Assembly: GCA_035541855.1 (NCBI GenBank)
Contig: DATKMM010000067.1
Coordinates: forward strand, 1-16,955
Source of the DNA: JAJXYP01 sp035541855
GTDB lineage: Bacteria; Patescibacteriota; Minisyncoccia; UBA6257; 2-01-FULL-56-20
DNA length: 16,955 nucleotides
Reading direction: 5' to 3'
Part shown: positions 13,230 to 16,955 of the stretch, one piece after another
Numbering within the stretch: position 1 is the stretch's first letter
Layout of the letters: each line of letters begins with the position of its first letter
The notes under the pieces: generated by a model
The model's database searches: none
The model's input: the letters and a program-made list of their open reading frames with translations, nothing else
Told to the model about the DNA's origin: nothing
Position numbers and translations under genes: made by a program

Positions 13230-13970
13230 ATGACCGAGCCGGAAATTATTTACGAGGACAGGAACTTTCTGGCGATTAATAAGCCCGCCGGACTCGTCGT
13301 GCATGCCGCGAAGCATCGGGGAACGAAGGGGCGAGAGGAAAGGGAACCGGAACCGACGCTTGTGGACTGGCTTTTGAAGCATTGTCCGGAGGTGGCGGGC
13401 GTCGGCGATGATCTGGCACTCCGGCCGGGCATCGTGCACCGGCTCGATAAGGAGACGTCCGGCGTGATGCTCGTCCCGAAAACGCAGGAATATTTCGAAT
13501 ACCTGAAATCGCTTTTCCAAAAGCACGAGGTGAAGAAAACATATTACGCCGTCGTGCGCGGCGTGCCGAAAACCGCGGAGGGCGTGATCGACGCGCCGAT
13601 CGGCATCCGGAACGGGACGCTGAAGCGGAGCACGCGCTCGACGAAAATGCGGAAGGAGGCGGTCACCGAATACCGCGTATTGAAAAATTTCCAATACGGA
13701 ATTTCTCTGCTGGAGGTCCATCCGCTGACCGGCCGCACGCACCAGATCCGCGTCCACCTGGCGAGCATCGGGCATCCGATCGTAGGGGATGCGTTGTATG
13801 GAGCTGGGAGCAAGGAGCTAAGAGCTAAGAGCGGGGGGCGCCTGTTGCTCCATGCCGGCGCCATCGAGTTTCCAAAGGAAGACGGGAGCACCATCCGCAT
13901 CGAGACGGCGCTGCCGGATGGGTTCGAAAACGCCGGCCTTAACTTATCCACAGGGGGTATTCTGTCGTGA
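13230..13970 (+). CDS. RluA-family RNA pseudouridine synthase
   Basis: Converts specific uridines in rRNA or tRNA to pseudouridine. The catalytic aspartate is D73 in GIVHRLDKETSG (67-78). Other hallmarks are the start IIYEDRNFLAINKPAGLVVH and HPLTGRTHQIRVHL (164-177). There is no N-terminal S4 domain, as in RluA, while RluC and RluD have one, so the exact target cannot be assigned. Two inserts are visible: about 192-203 (GAGSKELRAKSGG, heptamer-repeat encoded) before the conserved LLLHA, and a purine-rich stretch at about 29-42 (HRGTKGREEREPE). At 246 residues it is a normal catalytic-domain length. Its position right after two tRNA genes may mean partial cotranscription. Confidence 0.93.
   Translation: MTEPEIIYEDRNFLAINKPAGLVVHAAKHRGTKGREEREPEPTLVDWLLKHCPEVAGVGDDLALRPGIVHRLDKETSGVMLVPKTQEYFEYLKSLFQKHEVKKTYYAVVRGVPKTAEGVIDAPIGIRNGTLKRSTRSTKMRKEAVTEYRVLKNFQYGISLLEVHPLTGRTHQIRVHLASIGHPIVGDALYGAGSKELRAKSGGRLLLHAGAIEFPKEDGSTIRIETALPDGFENAGLNLSTGGILS
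13800..13834 (+). repeat. Heptanucleotide repeat, in-frame copy inside the pseudouridine synthase gene
   Basis: Five consecutive heptamers of the RGAGNTA family on the sense strand, followed by a G run. In frame they encode GAGSKELRAKSGG, nearly the same peptide as the topA copy. Units 2 and 5, which would read TAG/TAA, are changed to CAA and CGG. Confidence 0.85.
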
Positions 13971-13973
13971 GGT

Positions 13974-14029
13974 TTGACAAGTGCTACAATAGATATAATC
14001 CTTGAAAGGTCGAGTTCAGCGAGTATAAA
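13974..14029 (+). promoter_or_regulatory. Promoter region of the pilin gene
   Basis: Two candidates overlap. One has TTGACA (13974-13979) and a consensus TATAAT (13994-13999), but only 14 bases apart; TGCTACAAT at 13982-13990 is also present. The other is TTGAAA (14002-14007), 16 bases, TATAAA (14024-14029), ending four bases before the ATG. No Shine-Dalgarno lies near the ATG. Which one is used cannot be settled by eye. Confidence 0.5.
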
Positions 14030-14033
14030 ACGC

Positions 14034-14705
14034 ATGAAGGGAAACAAAAAAACAAAGAAAGGTTTTACGCTCATCGAATTGCTGGTCGTTATCGCGATCA
14101 TCGCGATCCTGTCGGTGGTGGTCATCCTGACCCTGAACCCGGCGGAACTCCTCCGCCAATCGAGGGACTCGAACCGCATTTCCGACCTCTCGGTCACGAA
14201 GAGCGCGGTAGCGTTCTACCTGGCGTCGGTGTCGTCTAACGTATTCATCGGTACGTCGACGTCGGCCTTGGGGGGCATATTGTATGTAGGCGACCAGACT
14301 GGGCCGACGAGCACGGCCGCCGCATCGAAATATGCGACGACCATGTGCACGGCTACTTGCGCAACTCTGGCGACGAATGTAGAGGGCGCTGGCTTTGGAG
14401 CCGTTACCAGCACGAACCGTGCGATCAACGGAACGGGTTGGATCCCGATCAACTTCACCCAGATCTCGGCTGGCGGTTCGCCGATCTCGCAGTTGCCGGC
14501 CGATCCCAACTTCAATCCGTCAGGCGCCGGTCAGAACACCTACTACTATGCATACATTGCATCCAGTACCGGGTTGGTCTTCAAGCTCGATGCGCACATG
14601 GAAAGCCAGAAGTATGGCTTGAATGGCTCGAACGATGTCGTTTCGACCGATGGCGGCTATGACAACAATAGCTACGAAGTGGGTTCCGCGATCTTGAACC
14701 TGTAG
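14034..14705 (+). CDS. Type IV pilin-like prepilin
   Basis: The class III signal is plain: a basic leader MKGNKKTKKG, cleavage after glycine 10, then FTLIELLVVIAIIAIL, with glutamate at mature position 5 and one hydrophobic helix. The mature protein is 213 residues, with an Asn/Ser/Thr/Gly-rich globular domain, two close cysteines (CTATC near residue 105) and a tyrosine run (YYYAY). It is a candidate major pilin or pseudopilin of the pilus used with the PilB encoded next. A longer reading from TTG 13974 overlaps the promoter and would put 20 odd residues before the leader, so ATG 14034 is chosen. An intrinsic terminator follows, and it is monocistronic. Confidence 0.9.
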   Translation: MKGNKKTKKGFTLIELLVVIAIIAILSVVVILTLNPAELLRQSRDSNRISDLSVTKSAVAFYLASVSSNVFIGTSTSALGGILYVGDQTGPTSTAAASKYATTMCTATCATLATNVEGAGFGAVTSTNRAINGTGWIPINFTQISAGGSPISQLPADPNFNPSGAGQNTYYYAYIASSTGLVFKLDAHMESQKYGLNGSNDVVSTDGGYDNNSYEVGSAILNL

Positions 14706-14734
14706 CATACATTGAGCTATCGATCAGTGTCCCG

Positions 14735-14765
14735 AAAGCCGGCGGCGCGCAATGCCGCCGGTTTT
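14735..14765 (+). terminator. Intrinsic terminator of the pilin gene
   Basis: CCGGCGGC (14739-14746) pairs with GCCGCCGG (14754-14761), loop GCGCAAT, extended by a G-T and AAA/TTT pairs and followed by TTTT. The last T is also the first base of the pilB extended -10. Confidence 0.8.
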
Positions 14766-14773
14766 GGTATACT
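14765..14773 (+). promoter_or_regulatory. Extended -10 promoter of pilB
   Basis: TGGTATACT ends seven bases before the ATG at 14781. The -35 region would fall inside the pilin terminator hairpin. There is no Shine-Dalgarno. Confidence 0.6.
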
Positions 14774-14780
14774 TTAGAAA

Positions 14781-16496
14781 ATGCGACTTCCTTTATCTCC
14801 CGAACAGCTGAAGCGGACCTTGGTTGGCGAGGGTCTGATCACGGAGGAAAAATTCGATGAGCTCGCTGCGGATGCCGACCGCAAGAGCCAGAGCGTTTTT
14901 GACGCGCTGGTCGCGGAGAAGGTGGTCGATGCGGCGTACCTGAGCAACCTGGTGGCGAGGACGCTCGGCGTGTCGCGCATCGATTTCAACACGCAGAAGA
15001 TCGATCCGCAGACGGTGAGGCTCCTGCCGGAAACGATCTCCCGCGAGCGGCAGGCCGTATTGTTCGGCCGCGAAGAGGACGGTTCTTACGACGCGGCGAT
15101 GGCCGACCCATCGGACCTGGAAACGATCGAGTTCCTGTCCCAGCGGCTGAAAGCGAAGATCAAGCCGTTCCTCGCGACGTCCGAGGACCTGAACCGGGGC
15201 TTCACGGTCTACGGCCGGGCGCTGGGCCACGATTTCCAGAAGCTCATCGAGGACAACGTGAAAGCGTCGCTCGCGGGCGGCGCGAAGAACGAGGCCGAGG
15301 CGGCGAAGGACCTCCCGATCGTCGGCATCGTGGACAACATCCTTTCCTACGCGATCTCCTCGCGCGCGTCGGACATCCACATCGAGGTGCTGGAGGATTC
15401 GATGTTCATCCGCTATCGCATCGACGGCATCCTGTACGAGGTGATGAACGTGACAAAAACGGTGCAGCCGGCGATCGCCGCGCGCCTGAAGCTCCTTGCG
15501 GGATTGAAGATAGACGAGCACTACGAGCCGCAGGACGGCCGCTTCCGGTACCAGATCGGCAACCAGACGGTGGACGTGCGCGTTTCCGTGATCCCGACGT
15601 TCTACGGCGAGAAGGTGGAGATGCGCCTCCTTGAATCGTCGGAGAAGCCGTTGTCGCTCGAGGAGCTCGGCATGACGCCGGAATCGATCGACGTCATCAA
15701 CCAGAACCTCCGGAAGGCGTACGGCATGATCCTCTCCTGCGGCCCCACCGGTTCCGGCAAGACGACGACGCTCTACGCGCTGATGAACATCCTGAACAAG
15801 CCGGAGGTGAACATCACGACGATCGAGGACCCGATCGAGTACAACATGCGGTACGTCAACCAGACGCAGATCAACCCGCAGGCGAAGATCACGTTCGCGT
15901 CCGGCCTGCGCTCGCTCCTGCGCCAGGACCCGAACATCATCATGGTCGGCGAGATCCGCGACGCGGAGACGGCCGACATCTCCGTGCAGGCGGCGCTCAC
16001 GGGCCACCTGCTTTTGTCGTCGCTCCACACGAACGACGCGCCAACCGCCGTGCCGCGCTTCTTCGACCTCGGCGTGCCGCCGTTCCTGGTCGGCTCGGTG
16101 CTGAATCTCGTGATCGCCCAGCGTCTTGTCCGCAAGATCTGCAAATCGTGCGTGATGTCGTTCGACGCCGCGCCGGACGTCGCCGCCACGGTCACGAATC
16201 AGCTGCGCGCGCTCGGCGTCAAGGAAGAGTCGGTGCGGGCGCCGAAGATCCTCTACCGCGGCAAAGGGTGCCCGTCCTGCAACGGCACCGGCTACCGCGG
16301 CCGGCTCGGCATTTACGAGATGTTCCAGGTGACGGAACCGATCAAGCGGATCATCACCGCGCGCGACTTCAGCCTCGAGGCGCTCCAAAACGAGGCGCGG
16401 AAGGAAGGGATGAAGACGATGTTCGAGGACGGCCTGGTCAAGGTCCAGCTCGCGCAGACGACGCTCGAGGAGGTCCTGCGCGTGATCAGGGAGTGA
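14781..16496 (+). CDS. pilB: Type IV pilus assembly ATPase PilB (GspE family)
   Basis: Cytoplasmic hexameric motor for pilus extension. The N-terminal MshEN/GspE-N-type domain spans about 1-140 (LVGEGLITEEKFDEL, YLSNLVARTLGV). The N2 domain begins near 180 (DLPIVGIVDNILSYAI, ASDIHIE). Walker A is GPTGSGKT (321-328), the Asp box TIEDPIEY (347-354), Walker B NIIMVGEIRD (385-394), and the His box LSSLHTND (412-419). A tetracysteine zinc site is formed by C454, C457, C497 and C500 (CKSC, CPSC), followed by GYRGRLGIYE. The zinc site points to PilB/GspE rather than the retraction ATPase PilT. At 571 residues it is full length. PilT and PilC do not follow within the window; instead a heptamer repeat and a four-helix-bundle gene do. 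Confidence 0.95.
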   Translation: MRLPLSPEQLKRTLVGEGLITEEKFDELAADADRKSQSVFDALVAEKVVDAAYLSNLVARTLGVSRIDFNTQKIDPQTVRLLPETISRERQAVLFGREEDGSYDAAMADPSDLETIEFLSQRLKAKIKPFLATSEDLNRGFTVYGRALGHDFQKLIEDNVKASLAGGAKNEAEAAKDLPIVGIVDNILSYAISSRASDIHIEVLEDSMFIRYRIDGILYEVMNVTKTVQPAIAARLKLLAGLKIDEHYEPQDGRFRYQIGNQTVDVRVSVIPTFYGEKVEMRLLESSEKPLSLEELGMTPESIDVINQNLRKAYGMILSCGPTGSGKTTTLYALMNILNKPEVNITTIEDPIEYNMRYVNQTQINPQAKITFASGLRSLLRQDPNIIMVGEIRDAETADISVQAALTGHLLLSSLHTNDAPTAVPRFFDLGVPPFLVGSVLNLVIAQRLVRKICKSCVMSFDAAPDVAATVTNQLRALGVKEESVRAPKILYRGKGCPSCNGTGYRGRLGIYEMFQVTEPIKRIITARDFSLEALQNEARKEGMKTMFEDGLVKVQLAQTTLEEVLRVIRE

Positions 16497-16507
16497 GGAG
16501 GAGATGA

Positions 16508-16556
16508 GGAGTTAGGAGCTAAGAGGTAGGAGATAAGAGGTAGGAGATAGGGAAGA
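16508..16556 (+). repeat. Heptanucleotide repeat, intergenic copy after pilB
   Basis: Six perfect RGAGNTA units (16508-16549) and one degenerate unit, starting 11 bases past the pilB stop. This is the cleanest copy in the window and contains TAA or TAG in all three frames, as expected where no reading frame constrains it. The purines are on the + strand, the same as the flanking genes. No terminator hairpin is seen between pilB and the next gene. Confidence 0.88.
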
Positions 16557-16569
16557 TTTAATCTTGGCG

Positions 16570-16578
16570 TGTTATGAA
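16570..16578 (+). promoter_or_regulatory. Extended -10 promoter of the four-helix-bundle gene
   Basis: TGTTATGAA ends six bases before the ATG at 16585, supporting that start over the out-of-frame ATGs at 16574 and 16580. Confidence 0.45.
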
Positions 16579-16584
16579 TATGGG

Positions 16585-16955
16585 ATGGGGGACTCCAAAA
16601 TTCAGGCATTCACCGATCTTTATGCTTGGCAGGAGGCGCATACGCTGGTGATGTTGATTTATCGCTATACGGGAAATTTTCCCGGGACTGAAATGTTTGG
16701 CCTCACCAGCCAAATGCGGCGAGCCGCGATTTCGATAACTTCGAACATCGCTGAGGGATTTGGAAGATACACCTACAAAGAGCGGGTCAGATTTTATTAC
16801 CTGGCGCAAGGGTCGCTCACGGAATTAAAAAGTCAGATCATCGAGGCGGACGCTTTGGGTTATCTCGCGGGCGACCATTGCCGTGCATTGATAAAGCAGT
16901 CGGATCTCGCCCATAAATTTCTCCAGGGTCTTATCAAAAAATCAAAAATCCTCGC
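16585..16955 (+). CDS. Four-helix-bundle protein (S23/TIGR02436 type), cut by the window end
   Basis: The first 123 codons are present and the stop lies beyond the window. The family pattern is clear: an N-terminal LYAWQEAHTLV helix, FGLTSQMRRAAISITSNIAEG, GRYTYKERVRFYYLAQGSLTE, and a third helix with a long amphipathic pattern. Members were first noticed as ORFs in intervening sequences of 23S rRNA genes and are widespread in Bacteroidetes and CPR genomes. Their role is unknown, and the related avd protein works with diversity-generating retroelement reverse transcriptases. No rRNA or reverse transcriptase is visible here. Lower GC than pilB and the adjacent repeat suggest later arrival. Confidence 0.88.
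   Translation, partial: MGDSKIQAFTDLYAWQEAHTLVMLIYRYTGNFPGTEMFGLTSQMRRAAISITSNIAEGFGRYTYKERVRFYYLAQGSLTELKSQIIEADALGYLAGDHCRALIKQSDLAHKFLQGLIKKSKIL

Noticed and set aside
13974..14033. Upstream TTG start for the pilin
   Set aside because: It coincides with a TTGACA -35-like box and would add a non-signal N-terminus before the prepilin leader.
14793..16388. 531-codon open frame on the - strand across pilB
   Set aside because: Shadow of pilB. The Arg/His/Val/Asp-rich composition is typical of antisense frames in GC-rich codons.
16508..16556. Heptamer array as a CRISPR array
   Set aside because: The units are 7 bases, directly adjacent and without spacers. There are no cas genes.
16585..16955. 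Diversity-generating retroelement (the avd protein is a four-helix bundle)
   Set aside because: No reverse transcriptase, template repeat or variable repeat is visible. The sequence fits the generic S23-type family.

Overview
This window looks like about 17 kb of a GC-rich bacterial chromosome from the Candidate Phyla Radiation (Patescibacteria, most like Parcubacteria). That assignment is inference from gene content and style. The window is compact, with house-keeping genes beside type IV pilus genes, an ALG5-like family 2 glycosyltransferase, a four-helix-bundle (S23-type) protein, an unusual class II LysRS motif 3, tRNAs without an encoded CCA, and almost no Shine-Dalgarno sites. No ribosomal marker gene is present to fix the taxonomy.

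Layout. At the left edge is a short AlbA_2-domain fragment (- strand). Next is a - strand operon, dprA-topA-rel (5550 to 499), with gaps of about 10 bases and a terminator-like hairpin after rel. Divergent from dprA, the + strand carries a glycosyltransferase, greA and lysS. A - strand hypothetical gene with its own promoter, Shine-Dalgarno and terminator lies next, downstream of dnaE (- strand). Divergent from dnaE is a PilO-like membrane protein followed by a small membrane protein. Then come tRNA-Val(GAC), tRNA-Ile(GAT), an RluA-family pseudouridine synthase, a type IV pilin, the pilus ATPase PilB, and a four-helix-bundle gene cut by the right edge.

Two patterns cross gene boundaries and are the main discoveries. 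(1) A degenerate heptanucleotide tandem repeat, consensus RGAGNTA, occurs four times: in frame inside rel, topA and rluA-family genes, and between pilB and the last gene. The purine strand is always the sense strand. In the coding copies exactly the units that would read TAA/TAG are altered, giving similar peptides of the type SKE(I/L)R(A/G)KS. It behaves like a protein-invading short repeat. (2) At least nine genes have a -10 box, often extended (TGn), only 6-8 bases before the ATG and no Shine-Dalgarno, which predicts leaderless mRNAs. The 153-residue hypothetical gene at 8335-8796 is the striking exception, with -35, -10 and a perfect GGAGGTG.

Functionally the window combines replication and topology (dnaE, topA), DNA uptake and recombination (dprA with pilus parts), stringent response (rel), transcription rescue (greA), translation (lysS, two tRNAs, pseudouridine synthase), and surface polysaccharide or lipid glycosylation.
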